From NCBI RefSeq assembly GCF_041380365.1, contig NZ_CP159981.1, positions 1,922,001 to 1,986,000 of the forward strand: DNA of 64,000 bases. Direction: 5' to 3'. A program made the translations under genes and the position numbers. Of this stretch, positions 8,307 to 18,064 are shown in pieces. A model generated the notes under the pieces. The model searched no databases and was not told the origin of the DNA. It saw only the letters and a program-made list of their open reading frames with translations. Source of the DNA: Buchananella sp. 14KM1171. GTDB lineage: Bacteria > Actinomycetota > Actinomycetes > Actinomycetales > Actinomycetaceae. Positions within the stretch are counted from its first letter, which is position 1, and each line of letters opens with the position of its first letter.

Positions 8307-8949
8307 ATGAGGATCCTGGCTCTTCGCTCCTCCTGCTTCGGTCACACTGCCCGCATTCTGCATAGGGTGGCTGTGGGGTTAGAACTTGCCAGTGTGCAAG
8401 TAGAGATACGGCCTGTTTCTGTGGTGCGTGACCTGGACCCGGCGGTGGACGCAGTGATCCTGGCTGGGTCGGTTCGGCTTTTACACTCCGCAGCTTAAGC
8501 GCTTTGCGCGTCAGCACGCGGTATGACTGAATCAACTGACCACTGCGTTTCTGGGGGTGAGCCTGTCTGCCATGATTCCAGGCAAGACCCCTGTTTAGTC
8601 CAACCCGTACATCCGCAAGTTCCTAGCTTCCACGCCGTGGCGACCGACGGTGGTGCGCCTGTTTGGCGGTGAACTCAACCTTAACATGTACTGCGGGCTT
8701 GACCGGTGGGCGCTGGGAGTGATGTTAGATCACACCGGCAAGCCACACGGTCAGGGAGTGCGGGTGGACTACACGGACTGGGCAGAGGTGGATTCCTTTG
8801 CAGCGGAATTTGCAAAGCTAGCAAAAACGGCCAGCTTGGAATTACCTGCCCAACCCAAACTGTTTACTGACGGTGTGCTGGAGGTGCCGCGTAATGGTCG
8901 GCTCGGTAGGTGCGGGCTTTTAGGGGTGACAAAACATTGCGTTGGGTGA
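8307..8949 (+). pseudogene. HemG-like flavodoxin-fold protoporphyrinogen oxidase remnant
   Basis: The start is MRILALRSSCFGHTARILHR, a flavodoxin FMN-loop region, then RDLDPAVDAVILAGSVR. After one frameshift near 8473 the frame continues GFYTPQLKRFARQHAV, an in-frame stop, then LSAMIPGKTPV, a second stop, then SNPYIRKFLASTPWRP and LFGGELNLNMYCGLDRW. It ends in VDYTDWAEVDSFAAEFAKLA. This order matches HemG-type menaquinone-dependent protoporphyrinogen oxidases, which use FMN to form protoporphyrin IX. Two stops, a frameshift and a small internal deletion show that it is inactive. AAGGA precedes the original ATG. Confidence 0.75.
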
Positions 8950-9077
8950 AAAACACGCCACTTATCGCGAGGGAGAGAGCTGAAAGGCGACTGTTCGCAG
9001 GCTGCCTCCTATCCTGGATCGGGAGGTCGACTTGTCTTGTTTCCGTACCTCATCCGCTGGGGCGGAATCTTGTTTGC

Positions 9078-9107
9078 GGGGCGCGCCCGCATCTGTGGGC
9101 GCGCCCC
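9078..9107. terminator. Hairpin downstream of sbcC
   Basis: A perfect 11-bp GC stem, GGGGCGCGCCC with GGGCGCGCCCC, closes an 8-base loop six bases beyond the sbcC stop. No U-run follows on the minus strand, so it may act as a transcript-stabilising hairpin or a Rho-assisted end. Confidence 0.55.
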
Positions 9108-9113
9108 AACGCT

Positions 9114-12100
9114 CTACCTCGCAGTGACGCTGAGGGTGGAGCCCTGGGGGGAGCGCCTCACCTTGATGCCGTCGGGGATGCGCTGGGCCATCTCCGCGAC
9201 GTGGCTGACCAGCCCGACGGCGCGCCCGCCCTCGCGTAGTGCCCCGATCTGGTCCATTACCTCGTCCAGGGTCTCGGCGTCCAGGGAGCCGAATCCCTCG
9301 TCGATGAAGAGGGTGGAGATCTCCACCCCGCCGGCCTCCTGGCGCACCACCTCGGCCAGCGCCAGCGCCAGGGCGAGGGAGACGTAGAAGGTCTCGCCGC
9401 CGCTGAGGGTGCGCGGGCTGCGCTGCGCGTCGTCTCGCGTGTGGTGGTCGATGACCGCCAGCCCCAGCCCGCCCAGGCGGGCGCGCTGGCCGCCTTCGTC
9501 GTCTGTGCGCACCAGCTCGTAGCGCCCGTTGGAGATGGACAGGATGCGCGGGTTGGCGGCCGCCAGGACCTCGTCGAAGCGGGAGAGCAGCACGAAGGAG
9601 GCCAGGGGGATCTGTTTTTGGTTTGCCCCGCCGCCGGCCACGGCGGCGGCGACGAACAGCAGGGCCCGCGCCCCGGCCACGGCCTTTTGGTGCTGCTCGG
9701 TTGCTTCCCGGAGGGCCAAGTAGGCGGTGGCGACTCTCCCGGCAGCGTCCGCCGCTGTGGCGGCGGCGGAAACCGCCGCGTCTGCTTGGTCCGCTGCGGC
9801 TTGAGCGTCGGCCTGGAGGCTCTCCAGGTCGGGTGCCGGTTGGGCGGCGGCGGCAACGAGTTCTGGTTGATTGAGGGCGGTTTCGGCCTTCAAGAGGTCC
9901 GTGTCGTACTGCTGTAGCTCTGTCTCTAACTGGCTGGCCCGCTCTGCGGGCAGTACTACAGCGAGTGCCCCTTCCACGGTGGCGAAGCCCGAGGCGGCCA
10001 ATGCCTGTGCCACTGCCTCCTGGCTGCGCTCGGCCTGTGCGGTGGCATCCTGCCAGGCCTTGTGCAGCGCCAATGCAGCTTCTGCCTCGCTGGCGGCCGC
10101 CAGCAATTCGGCGCGGATTGCTGAGACGCTTTGGGCCTGGCCACGCGCCTCCTGCACGCTCTTGACGGCGGTCGCGCGGCTGTCTTCAGCAAATGCGAGC
10201 TCGGAGGTGCGGGTTTGGATGTCTATCTCTAGCTGGTGCAGTCGCTCGGTTAGTGCAGAGTGCTGGTCGCGTAGCTCCTGCTCCTCCTGCCGCAGGGTGG
10301 TGACGCGCTGGCCGGCCTGCTGCGCCTCGCCCAGCGCGGCCTTGGCTCCTTCCAGCCGTGAGGCCAGGGAGTCAAGCTCCACGCCGGCTAGTTGCCCGGC
10401 CAGCTCCTGGACCTTCTCCAAGCAGGCGGCCTGTTTTGCCAGTGCCGCGCTGTGCGCGGAGGCGGCCTGTTCGGAGCGCTGCGCGGCGGCGTTTACTTCC
10501 TCCTCGCTGACTCCGGCCGCACCGCTCTGACCGCTGGCTGGGGCTGGGTGCTCCGTGGAGCCACACACCAGGCAGGGTTTGCCGTCTTGGAGCTGCTGGG
10601 CTAGCGCGCTGGCGGAGCCCGCTAGCCACGCTCCCAGGGTGTGTTGCTGGTTGCGGCGTGCCGATTCCAGGGCCACCAGCGCGCTTTCGACGCTGGAATC
10701 GGCCTGCTGCAGTGCTGCGAGCGCCTTGGCGTGCTGGTCGGCTAGTTTTTGTGCGTTTTCGAGTTCACTTACCTCCAGTTGGGCTTGCCCCAGCAGGGCG
10801 GCTTGGGCGTTCGCCTGGCCAAGCTCCTCCTCGCACTTCTTAGTCTTGGCGGGCAGGGCGGCGACGGTTTGGGCGGCCTGCTGGTAGGCAGCCTTGGCGT
10901 TCTCTACTGCTGCGGTTGCCTGCGCCACCTGCTGGGTTAGCCGTGGCAGTGCTTCCTCCAGCTGCTGCGCGTTTTCCAGGGAGCCGTGGCGGCCCACGGC
11001 CGCGTCCCGCAACTGTCCCAGCTGCTGTGCACTGTCAGTTGCAGAGCCGGTGGAATCCGGCTGCTCGATCCCCACTTCGGAAAGGGCTAACAGCGCTGCT
11101 GCCTGCGCCTCTTGCCAAGACTCTTGGGCAGCTGGCAGGAGGGCGCGGTCGTTGGAGTGCGTCTGGTCTGCTTGGAAGACGGGCAGGGCTCTTCGGTGCG
11201 AATCGAGTTGGCCCCGCTGGCCGGCGATCTGCTGGGCGCGTTCAACTAGGGCTTGCCTGTGTGCGTTCAGTTCACTGATGCGGAGCTTGCGCTGCTGGGT
11301 CTGCTGCCCGGCGCTCAGGGCCGCGTCGGCCGCCTGCTTGGCCCGCTTGGCCTGCCGCTCCCTGTGCTCGAGTGCGCGCGCGGTAGCGCCGGAGTCTGCC
11401 ACCAGGCCCGCGCACACCTCCACCGCCTCCAGGGTGCGGGAAGAGTCGAACAGCCCGGTGACGTAGCCTCGCCAGTTTTCCTTTTGGCCCGCCGCGCCGG
11501 CCACCAGCTCGATCTTGGTCCGCACCTGGGTGGCTAACTGGTCCGCCTGGGCTCGCACCGCCTTGGCGCGCTCGGTGAGTTCGGTTTGCAGGTCCTCGTA
11601 GATGCCGGTGGAGAAAACCTGCTGCAATACCTTGCGTCGATCCTCTGGCTTGGCGTGCAGGAATTCGGCGAACTGGCCCTGCGGAAGCACGGCCGTTTGC
11701 GTGAACTGGTCCTTGGACAACCCCACGATGGCCAGCATCTGGCGACCGACCTCCTGCTGCGAGGTGCTGAGCAGCTCACCGCTTGCCCCCGGCTGGGCCT
11801 CGCTGAGGCGCGTAAGCACCACCGAACTCTTCTCGATGGTGGTGCCGGTGCCGCGCTGTTTGGGACGCTCGTACTGCGGGCTGCGGCGCAGCCGGTAGAT
11901 GCCGGCACCGGTGGAGAAGGTGAGCTCCACGAAGCTGGGCACTGTGCCCTCGGCCAGCTTGCAGCGCAGGCGGGCGGGATCGGAGTTGGCGCCGGCCAGG
12001 CTGCCGTAGAGCCCAAAGACGATCGCGTCGATGATGGTGGACTTGCCGGCGCCGGTCTGCCCGGTGAGCAGGAACAGCCCGGCCTGGCTCAGGGAGTCGA

Positions 12101-12164
12101 AGTCGATGTCGTGGTGGCCCGGGAACGGGCCGATTGCTTGAAACTCCAGGCGGTGGATTCTCAC
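9114..12164 (-). CDS. sbcC: Nuclease SbcCD subunit C (SMC-like ATPase)
   Basis: A 1016-residue Rad50/SbcC ATPase that works with SbcD to open and degrade hairpins and blocked DNA ends. Walker A is GQTGAGKST (residues 35-43). Long Ala/Gln/Glu-rich coiled coils flank a zinc hook PCLVCG near the middle. The C-terminal half has the ABC signature LSGGETF, Walker B TLFIDEGFGSLD and the switch His region LVSHVAEM. The length is normal for the family. Its ATG overlaps the sbcD stop (ATGA), so sbcD-sbcC is a coupled operon read on the minus strand. A diverged copy of its last codons lies at 5412-5577. Confidence 0.95.
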   Translation of the reverse strand: MRIHRLEFQAIGPFPGHHDIDFDSLSQAGLFLLTGQTGAGKSTIIDAIVFGLYGSLAGANSDPARLRCKLAEGTVPSFVELTFSTGAGIYRLRRSPQYERPKQRGTGTTIEKSSVVLTRLSEAQPGASGELLSTSQQEVGRQMLAIVGLSKDQFTQTAVLPQGQFAEFLHAKPEDRRKVLQQVFSTGIYEDLQTELTERAKAVRAQADQLATQVRTKIELVAGAAGQKENWRGYVTGLFDSSRTLEAVEVCAGLVADSGATARALEHRERQAKRAKQAADAALSAGQQTQQRKLRISELNAHRQALVERAQQIAGQRGQLDSHRRALPVFQADQTHSNDRALLPAAQESWQEAQAAALLALSEVGIEQPDSTGSATDSAQQLGQLRDAAVGRHGSLENAQQLEEALPRLTQQVAQATAAVENAKAAYQQAAQTVAALPAKTKKCEEELGQANAQAALLGQAQLEVSELENAQKLADQHAKALAALQQADSSVESALVALESARRNQQHTLGAWLAGSASALAQQLQDGKPCLVCGSTEHPAPASGQSGAAGVSEEEVNAAAQRSEQAASAHSAALAKQAACLEKVQELAGQLAGVELDSLASRLEGAKAALGEAQQAGQRVTTLRQEEQELRDQHSALTERLHQLEIDIQTRTSELAFAEDSRATAVKSVQEARGQAQSVSAIRAELLAAASEAEAALALHKAWQDATAQAERSQEAVAQALAASGFATVEGALAVVLPAERASQLETELQQYDTDLLKAETALNQPELVAAAAQPAPDLESLQADAQAAADQADAAVSAAATAADAAGRVATAYLALREATEQHQKAVAGARALLFVAAAVAGGGANQKQIPLASFVLLSRFDEVLAAANPRILSISNGRYELVRTDDEGGQRARLGGLGLAVIDHHTRDDAQRSPRTLSGGETFYVSLALALALAEVVRQEAGGVEISTLFIDEGFGSLDAETLDEVMDQIGALREGGRAVGLVSHVAEMAQRIPDGIKVRRSPQGSTLSVTAR

Positions 12165-13381
12165 TTGGTTCCCGCCTTCCTGGAGCGCACCGACTCGTAA
12201 CTCTCCCTGATCACGGACACTATTTCCGCGTCAGCCCCGCGCCCGGTTACTGCGGCAATGAACTCACCCACCACATCCACCGGGTTGGACTGCGCGCGGC
12301 TGGCCCGGCGGGAGGCCAGGTCTACCTGACTCTGGCTGAGGGCGTCCACGGGTTTGTGCTGGGTGGAAAGCGCCCAGGGGAAGACGGCCTTTACTCGGGT
12401 TACCAGTTCCGCAGGACGCACCCGATCGGTGACCTCGACGCTCACGTAGTGCTCCCGGAACGGGGCGTAGGCCGGCCCCAGCAGCTCTGCAAGTTGCCCA
12501 GTTAGTACCGCTAAGGGCCGCTCCACCGGAGTAGACAGGACCCGAATCTTCACTCCAGCTCCTCGCTTATCGAGCTCAACGATCGTGACGCTCTTTTGGT
12601 CCTCGGCCTCGCTGAAGGAGAAGGCCACCGGCGAGCCCGAGTAGCGCACGACGCTGCCGCCGTCGCCGCCGTCCAGCCCGGCCACGAACTGCGCGCGATG
12701 CAGGTGCCCCAGCGCCACGTAGTCCGGCTGCCAGCCCTGGGGCGGCACCAGCACCTCGCTGGGCACCAGGTCCACACCGCCCACCTTGATGTCCCGCTCC
12801 GAATCGCTGGCCCTGCCCCCGGCCACGAAGGCGTGGGCCACCAGCACCACGGGTAGGTCCTGATCCACCCGCGCGTGCCCTGCCCTCACCATCTCCATGG
12901 CGGCGGCGACCACCCCCTCGTGGGAGCGCGCCACCTCCCGGCCGGCCAGGGCATGGGCCAGCTGGCCGCGCGCCAGCTCCGGGTCCAGGTAGGGCAGGGC
13001 GAATAGCACGGCACCGGCCTGACCGTCTGGCTTCGGCAGTACCACCGGCTGGCCCACATCGGCCACTCGGGAGCGCACTATTACGCGTTCGCCGTTCCAG
13101 TCCTGGCCAAAGCCCAACCGCAGCGCAGAGTCGTGGTTGCCGGGTGTGAGCACCACCCGCGCGTGGGCAGACAGCGCGGTTATCACCCGGTCTACCAGCT
13201 GTACGGCCTCCAGCGGCGGCACTGCCCGGTCAAACACGTCCCCGGCCACGATCACCGCGTCCACCGCCTCTTGTTTGACCGTTTCTACTAGCCAGTCGAA
13301 GAAGCGCGCGTGCGCGGACTCCAGGCTCGCCCCGTGCAGGGTGCGGCCCACGTGCCAGTCCGAGGTGTGCAGGATTCGCAT
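12161..13381 (-). CDS. sbcD: Exonuclease SbcCD subunit D
   Basis: A 406-residue Mre11/SbcD metallophosphoesterase, the nuclease partner of SbcC. Phosphoesterase motifs appear in order: HTSDWHVG (N-terminus), VAGDVFDRA, TPGNHDSALRLG, and LVAHAF with LGHLHRAQF further on. These residues bind the two Mn ions. The start ATG 13381 gives the standard MRILHTSDWHxG beginning. Its end overlaps sbcC by four bases. The C-terminal region (about 300-406) is the SbcC-binding part. It lies right of the decayed island and looks ordinary and intact. Confidence 0.95.
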   Translation of the reverse strand: MRILHTSDWHVGRTLHGASLESAHARFFDWLVETVKQEAVDAVIVAGDVFDRAVPPLEAVQLVDRVITALSAHARVVLTPGNHDSALRLGFGQDWNGERVIVRSRVADVGQPVVLPKPDGQAGAVLFALPYLDPELARGQLAHALAGREVARSHEGVVAAAMEMVRAGHARVDQDLPVVLVAHAFVAGGRASDSERDIKVGGVDLVPSEVLVPPQGWQPDYVALGHLHRAQFVAGLDGGDGGSVVRYSGSPVAFSFSEAEDQKSVTIVELDKRGAGVKIRVLSTPVERPLAVLTGQLAELLGPAYAPFREHYVSVEVTDRVRPAELVTRVKAVFPWALSTQHKPVDALSQSQVDLASRRASRAQSNPVDVVGEFIAAVTGRGADAEIVSVIRESYESVRSRKAGTK

Positions 13382-13552
13382 GCGCCCACGCTAACGCGAG
13401 GCACCAACATTTGATTCCGGCCGCCCGCAATCGCGGCCGTTTTGCTGGGTGGCGGGGGTGGCCGACGTCGTCCACCCGGCCCGTTTGCCCAGCCAGGCCG
13501 CGCCTGCGTGCCGGCCCACCAGGAAGGCGCCGCTTGGCACGGTGCAGACCGC

Positions 13553-14344
13553 CTATTCGCCCAGCCGCTCCAGGAGGGCCTCGTGCAGCAGCCCGTTGCT
13601 CGCCGCCGCGTTGCCGCCGAAGGGGCCATCCACGCCGCGCAGGTTGGTGAAGCGGCCGCCGGCCTCGACCACGATCGGCACCAGGGCGGCCATGTCGTAG
13701 ACCTCCAGCTCGGGCTCGGCGCAGGCGTCCACCGCGCCCTCGGCCACCATCATGTAGGGGAAGAAGTCGCCGTAGCCGCGCGTGCGCCAGCACTCCTCCA
13801 GGAGGGCCAGGAACTGCTCGCGGCGCGGGTGGCCGCGCCAGGCCGCCAGGGAGGAGTAGCCCAGCGAGGCGTCCTCGAAGCGCTCCACGCGAGAGACCTG
13901 CAGGCGGCGGGCGCCCTCCAGGCGCGGGCCGCGCCACGCGCCCGCCCCGCGCGCGGCGAACCAGCGCGCCCCCAGGGCCGGGGCGCTGACCACGCCGACC
14001 ACCACCTCATCGCCGTCCACCAGCGCGATCAGGGAAGCCCACAGTGGCACGCCGCGCACGAAGTTCTTGGTGCCGTCGATCGGGTCCACGATCCAGCGGC
14101 GCTCGGACTGGCCCTGGCTGCCGTACTCCTCGCCCAGGATCGCGTCCGCCGGGCGGTGCTCACCCAGCACACTGCGCACGATCTGCTCGGCGCGCTTGTC
14201 CGCGTCCGAAACCGGGGTCAGGTCCGGCTTGGAGTCCACCACCAGGTCCGCAGCGCCAAAGCGCTCCATGGTCAGGCGGTCCACCCGGTCGGCGATCTCC
14301 AGCGCCAGGTTCAGGTCGGCAAGGTAGTCAGAGCGCAGTTCCAT
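13553..14344 (-). CDS. hisN: Histidinol-phosphatase, inositol monophosphatase family
   Basis: A 263-residue IMPase-fold enzyme. The metal-binding motifs are GEEYG (Glu pair) and WIVDPIDGTKNFVRG (the DPIDGT box), with a C-terminal YDMAALVPIVVEAGG segment. The TKNFVRGVPLWA sequence after the box and the 260-residue length fit the actinobacterial HisN group, which dephosphorylates histidinol phosphate in histidine synthesis. Inositol monophosphatase activity cannot be excluded from sequence. It is on the minus strand, 55 bases downstream of rsgA. Confidence 0.85.
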   Translation of the reverse strand: MELRSDYLADLNLALEIADRVDRLTMERFGAADLVVDSKPDLTPVSDADKRAEQIVRSVLGEHRPADAILGEEYGSQGQSERRWIVDPIDGTKNFVRGVPLWASLIALVDGDEVVVGVVSAPALGARWFAARGAGAWRGPRLEGARRLQVSRVERFEDASLGYSSLAAWRGHPRREQFLALLEECWRTRGYGDFFPYMMVAEGAVDACAEPELEVYDMAALVPIVVEAGGRFTNLRGVDGPFGGNAAASNGLLHEALLERLGE

Positions 14345-14399
14345 GGCGCCAATCTAGCCGCTGCCGCCCGGGCCTAGGCGGCGCCGTCCACGCGCGCCT

Positions 14400-15407
14400 C
14401 TACCTGCCGGGCTCCTCCCCGCCCAGGCGGGCGGCCACGAGGCGGCGGAAGCTCTCCAGCCGGGCGGCCAACGCGGCGTCCCCTGCGGCGGCGGAGAGCT
14501 CGCAGTCAGGCTCGGTGGCGGTGTGGGTGCAGCCGCGCGGGCAGGCGGCGGCCACCTCGGCCAGGTCGGTGAAGGCCGCCAGGATGGAGTCGGTGTCGAT
14601 GTGGGCCAGGCCAAAGGAGCGCACGCCCGGGGTGTCGATCACCCAGCCGCCCTCCACGCGCAGGGCCACCATGGAGGTGGAGGTGTGGCGGCCACGCCCG
14701 GTGACGTCGTTGACGTGCCCGGTGGCCCGCTCGGCCCCGGTGACGGCGTTGACCAGCGTGGACTTACCCACCCCGGAGTGGCCCACCAGCACGGACACGT
14801 GCCCGGCCAGCAACTCGTGGACCTCGCTCAGGTCGCACTCCCGCCCCGGCGCCAGGGACGTGACCACGGCGCGCACCCCCAGGGGCGTGTAGGCGGCCAG
14901 CAGCTCGGCCGGGTCGGCCAGGTCCGCCTTGGTCAGCACCAAGATGGGCTCCATGCCGGCGTCGTAGGCGGCCACCAGGTAGCGGTCGATCATGCGCACG
15001 CGCGGCGGCGGGTCAGCCAGCGCGGTCACCACCAGCAGCTGGTCGGCGTTGGCCACCACGGTGCGTTCGCGCCCGGCCAGCTCGCCATCCTCGGCGCTGC
15101 GCCTGAGCTCGCTGCGCCGCTCGGCGATCCCGACGATCCGCGCCAGGGTGTCCTTGCGCCCGGAGAGGTCTCCCACCACGCGCACCGTGTCTCCCACCAC
15201 CACGCGCCCCTTGCCGAGCTCGCGCGCCTTCATCGCCACCACGCGGGTGGAGTCGGGCAGTTCGACGCCGTAGCGGCCCCGGTCCACGGAGAACACGAAG
15301 CCCTCCACGGCGTCCTTGTGCTGCGGGCGGTCCTTGGTGCGCGGGCGCGAGGAGCGCGGCGGGCGCACCCGCACCCGCGCGTCGTCGGTGCCGATGTCTC
15401 TTCTCAT
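14400..15407 (-). CDS. rsgA: Ribosome small subunit-dependent GTPase A
   Basis: A 335-residue circularly permuted GTPase that assists late 30S maturation. An OB-fold domain comes first (GFVFSVDRGRYGVEL). G-motifs follow in permuted order: G4 as LTKADL, G1 as GHSGVGKSTLVNAV and G3 as DTPGVRSFG. A C-terminal zinc finger with CPRGCTHTATEPDC completes it. An Arg-rich N-terminal extension is typical of actinobacterial copies. It starts 13 bases beyond the aroA stop and is probably cotranscribed with it. Confidence 0.93.
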   Translation of the reverse strand: MRRDIGTDDARVRVRPPRSSRPRTKDRPQHKDAVEGFVFSVDRGRYGVELPDSTRVVAMKARELGKGRVVVGDTVRVVGDLSGRKDTLARIVGIAERRSELRRSAEDGELAGRERTVVANADQLLVVTALADPPPRVRMIDRYLVAAYDAGMEPILVLTKADLADPAELLAAYTPLGVRAVVTSLAPGRECDLSEVHELLAGHVSVLVGHSGVGKSTLVNAVTGAERATGHVNDVTGRGRHTSTSMVALRVEGGWVIDTPGVRSFGLAHIDTDSILAAFTDLAEVAAACPRGCTHTATEPDCELSAAAGDAALAARLESFRRLVAARLGGEEPGR

Positions 15408-15420
15408 ACGTGCTCTTTCT

Positions 15421-16797
15421 TCATGCGCCCTCTCCCAGCAGGGCGCCCCAGCGGCGGGCGAAGTCGGGCAGGGTCTTGGAGGTGGTGGCCACGTCGTCCA
15501 GCTCCACGCCCGCCACTCGCGTGCCGACGATCGCCGCGAACGTTGCCATCCGGTGGTCGGCGTAGGAGTGCAGCACCGCGCCGGCCAGCCGCCGCCCGGC
15601 CGGTGGTGGGGCGATCTCCAGGCCGTCTGCCAGCTCGGTGGCCTGCCCGCCCAGGCGGCGGATCTCCGCCACCAGCGCCGCCAGGCGGTCGGTTTCGTGG
15701 CCGCGCAGGTGGGCGATCCCGGTCAGCCGCGAGGGGGAGGAGGCCAGCGTGAGCAGGGCCGCCAGGGTGGGGGCGAGTTCGCCCACCGCCCCCAGGTCCG
15801 CCTCCAGGCCAGCGATCCGGCCGGTGCCGCGCACCACCAGCGTGCCCGTGGCGGGCGTGTCGGGGCGCAGCTCCACCTGCGCGCCCAGGCGGGGCAGCAG
15901 CTCACGCCAGGCATCGCCGGCCTGCGTGGTGGCAAGCGGCCAGTTGCGCATCCGCACCTGGCCGCCCACTGTCAAAGCCGGGGCCAGGAACACTCCCGCG
16001 TTGGAAAGATCGGGCTCGATTTCGACCACCCTGCCCGCGATCGGGCCGGCGTGGACCCGCCAGGCCACCTCCGGGATGGCCGACGTCGCCGCGCCCACCC
16101 CCGCGCTACCCCCACCGCCCGGCACGCCCGCCTCCGGGCCGGTCAGCACGTCAACGCGCACGCCACGCTCGCGCAGTGTCTGCACAGTCATGTCGATGTG
16201 CGGGCGGGAGGTCAGGCGGCCGCGCGGCACCACCGTGAGGCCGTCCTCGCAGCTTGCCCCGATCAGCAGCAGGGCGGAGAGGAACTGGGAGGAGGCGGAG
16301 GCTTCCACCTCCACCACGCCACCGGTGAGGCCACCGGTGCCGGTCACGGCGATGGGCAGGTAGCCGGCCGCGCTCTCCACGCCGGCCCCCAGGCCGGCCA
16401 GGGCGTCCAGCAGCGGGGCGAGGGGGCGCTGGCGGGCGTGGGCGTCTCCGTCGAACCGGGTGGTGCCCCGCGCCAGCGCCGCCAGCGCCGGGACGAAACG
16501 CATCACGGTGCCGGCCAGGCCGCAGTCGATCACGGCCCCGCCCCGCAACGGCCCGGGCTCCACCCGGATCACCGGGAAGTCGCCCTCCTGGACCTCGATG
16601 CGTGCCCCCAGCGCCTCCAGCGCCGCCGTCATAAGCCGCGTGTCGCGCGCCAGCAGGGCGCCGCGCAGCTCGCTGGGGCCATCCGCGAGGGCGGACAGCA
16701 GCAGCTCCCGGGCCGTCAGGGACTTCGAGCCGGGCACGGCCACGTCAGCGTCCACCGGGCCCACCGCCAGGGGAGCGCGCCAAAACTCCTGCGTCAT
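15421..16797 (-). CDS. aroA: 3-phosphoshikimate 1-carboxyvinyltransferase (EPSP synthase)
   Basis: A 458-residue enzyme of the shikimate pathway that joins phosphoenolpyruvate to shikimate 3-phosphate. The N-terminal substrate loop is VPGSKSLTARELLLSALA; the usual Asn before Arg is Ala here, while Lys, Ser and Arg are kept. Other blocks are DCGLAGTVMRFVPALAA, the SSQFLSALLLIG region, and near the C-terminus YADHRMATFAAIVG. ATG 16797 (MTQEFWRAP) is chosen because the 45 codons upstream of it are an unrelated Arg/Ala-rich read-in. rsgA follows at once. Confidence 0.93.
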   Translation of the reverse strand: MTQEFWRAPLAVGPVDADVAVPGSKSLTARELLLSALADGPSELRGALLARDTRLMTAALEALGARIEVQEGDFPVIRVEPGPLRGGAVIDCGLAGTVMRFVPALAALARGTTRFDGDAHARQRPLAPLLDALAGLGAGVESAAGYLPIAVTGTGGLTGGVVEVEASASSQFLSALLLIGASCEDGLTVVPRGRLTSRPHIDMTVQTLRERGVRVDVLTGPEAGVPGGGGSAGVGAATSAIPEVAWRVHAGPIAGRVVEIEPDLSNAGVFLAPALTVGGQVRMRNWPLATTQAGDAWRELLPRLGAQVELRPDTPATGTLVVRGTGRIAGLEADLGAVGELAPTLAALLTLASSPSRLTGIAHLRGHETDRLAALVAEIRRLGGQATELADGLEIAPPPAGRRLAGAVLHSYADHRMATFAAIVGTRVAGVELDDVATTSKTLPDFARRWGALLGEGA

Positions 16798-16844
16798 GGC
16801 CCCGATTCTATTGGGGCGGGGAGCCGGCGCGCTGGAGTGCCCGC

Positions 16845-17345
16845 CTAGGCCGTGTACTTCTCCCGCAGCTCGCGGCGCAGCGCCGAGAGCGCCTGCTTCT
16901 GCTCGCGCCGGTTGGCGCGCTGCCAACTCCACGACGGGGCGCCGCCACGGTCAGCCGAGGCCAGCAACAACCCGCCCGTCACCGCCCCGGCCCGAGCCAG
17001 GCCAGCCAGGTGCTCGTCGCGCTCGCGGCGGGTGGCCGCGCGCCAGAACGGGTACCTCACCACGGCGGTGGCCACGTTCAGCGCGGCCAACACGCACGCG
17101 GCGGTGCGCGGGCGCTTGCCCAGCAGCAACGCACCGGCGGCGGCCACGCTCACCACCCCGCCCACGCGGCTGAACAGCACCGCGTCGGCCCTGGTCAGCG
17201 GCGGCGTGCCGGCCTTCTTCTCCATCGTCTCCGTAGCCTCCAGGACCAGGTCAGCGTGGGGCTCCGGGCGCGTGATGGCGTCGATCCCTTCCAGGATGAA
17301 CGGGATTGCCAGCAGGGGACGGGCGAGGGCAGACAAAAGGCTCAT
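16845..17345 (-). CDS. DoxX-like integral membrane protein
   Basis: About 166 residues with three or four hydrophobic segments. The start MSLLSALARPLLAIPFILEG and the internal RVGGVVSVAAAGALLLGKRPR followed by AACVLAALNVATAVVRYPFW fit the DoxX family, small quinone- or redox-linked membrane proteins whose actinobacterial roles are poorly known. The C-terminus is a basic cytoplasmic tail. GGAG lies about 13 bases before ATG 17345 and almost touches the alternative ATG 17357, which would add MQVP. The gene is divergent from the sigma factor gene, with 164 bases between. Confidence 0.7.
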   Translation of the reverse strand: MSLLSALARPLLAIPFILEGIDAITRPEPHADLVLEATETMEKKAGTPPLTRADAVLFSRVGGVVSVAAAGALLLGKRPRTAACVLAALNVATAVVRYPFWRAATRRERDEHLAGLARAGAVTGGLLLASADRGGAPSWSWQRANRREQKQALSALRRELREKYTA

Positions 17346-17509
17346 AGGTACTTGCATACTCCAACTGGGTGAGTTGCGCCACCCCTAAGGGGAGGAGATG
17401 GGGACCTGGCGGCGGCCGGGGCCGCAGTGGCCGTGCCCGCTCGTGTCCCTGCCGTCGATCCGCCGCGTCGGGCCGCGCCCCGGCCCGCCGCCCACTAGGC
17501 TCTGAACCG

Positions 17510-18064
17510 ATGAGCACCCAATCAGACCTCGCCGCCCGCTTCGAGGAGCAGGCGTTGCCGTACCTGGATCAGCTGTACGGCGCGGCGTTGCGCATGACCC
17601 GCAACCCGCAAGACGCGCAGGACCTGGTGCAGGACGCCTACGCCAAGGCCTTCGCCGCCTTCGACCGCTTCGAGGAGGGCACCAACCTCAAGGCCTGGCT
17701 CTACCGCATCCTCACAAACGCCTACATCTCTAACTACCGCAAGGCGCAGCGTCGTCCAATCGAGGCCACCAACGAGGTGGAGGACTGGCAGCTCTACGAG
17801 GCGGCCTCCCACACCTCCACCGGCCTGCGCAGTGCGGAGGCGGACGCGCTGGATTCGATCGGGGACGACGTCATTCGCGGCGCCCTGCAGGACCTGGATC
17901 CCGATCGCCGCCTGGCGGTCTACCTGGCCGACGTCGAGGGGTTTTCCTACAAGGAGATCGCCGAGATCATGGGCACGCCGGTCGGCACGGTCATGTCTCG
18001 CCTCCACCGGGGAAGATCTCAGCTGCGAAAGGCGTTAGCTGACTACGTGAAGGAGGCGCGATGA
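17510..18064 (+). CDS. sigR: ECF RNA polymerase sigma factor, SigR/SigH type
   Basis: A 184-residue group 4 sigma factor. Region 2 is in [20 protein letters not shown] followed by [20 protein letters not shown]. Region 4 is in [20 protein letters not shown] followed by [20 protein letters not shown]. The [22 protein letters not shown] stretch matches the SigR/SigH group that controls thiol-oxidative stress genes. Its stop overlaps the start of an RsrA-like zinc anti-sigma gene by four bases, which supports this assignment. The start [11 protein letters not shown] is chosen because the upstream frame is an unrelated Arg-rich run. A GGAAT/GTT autoregulated promoter was not recognised. Confidence 0.9.
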   Translation: MSTQSDLAARFEEQALPYLDQLYGAALRMTRNPQDAQDLVQDAYAKAFAAFDRFEEGTNLKAWLYRILTNAYISNYRKAQRRPIEATNEVEDWQLYEAASHTSTGLRSAEADALDSIGDDVIRGALQDLDPDRRLAVYLADVEGFSYKEIAEIMGTPVGTVMSRLHRGRSQLRKALADYVKEAR

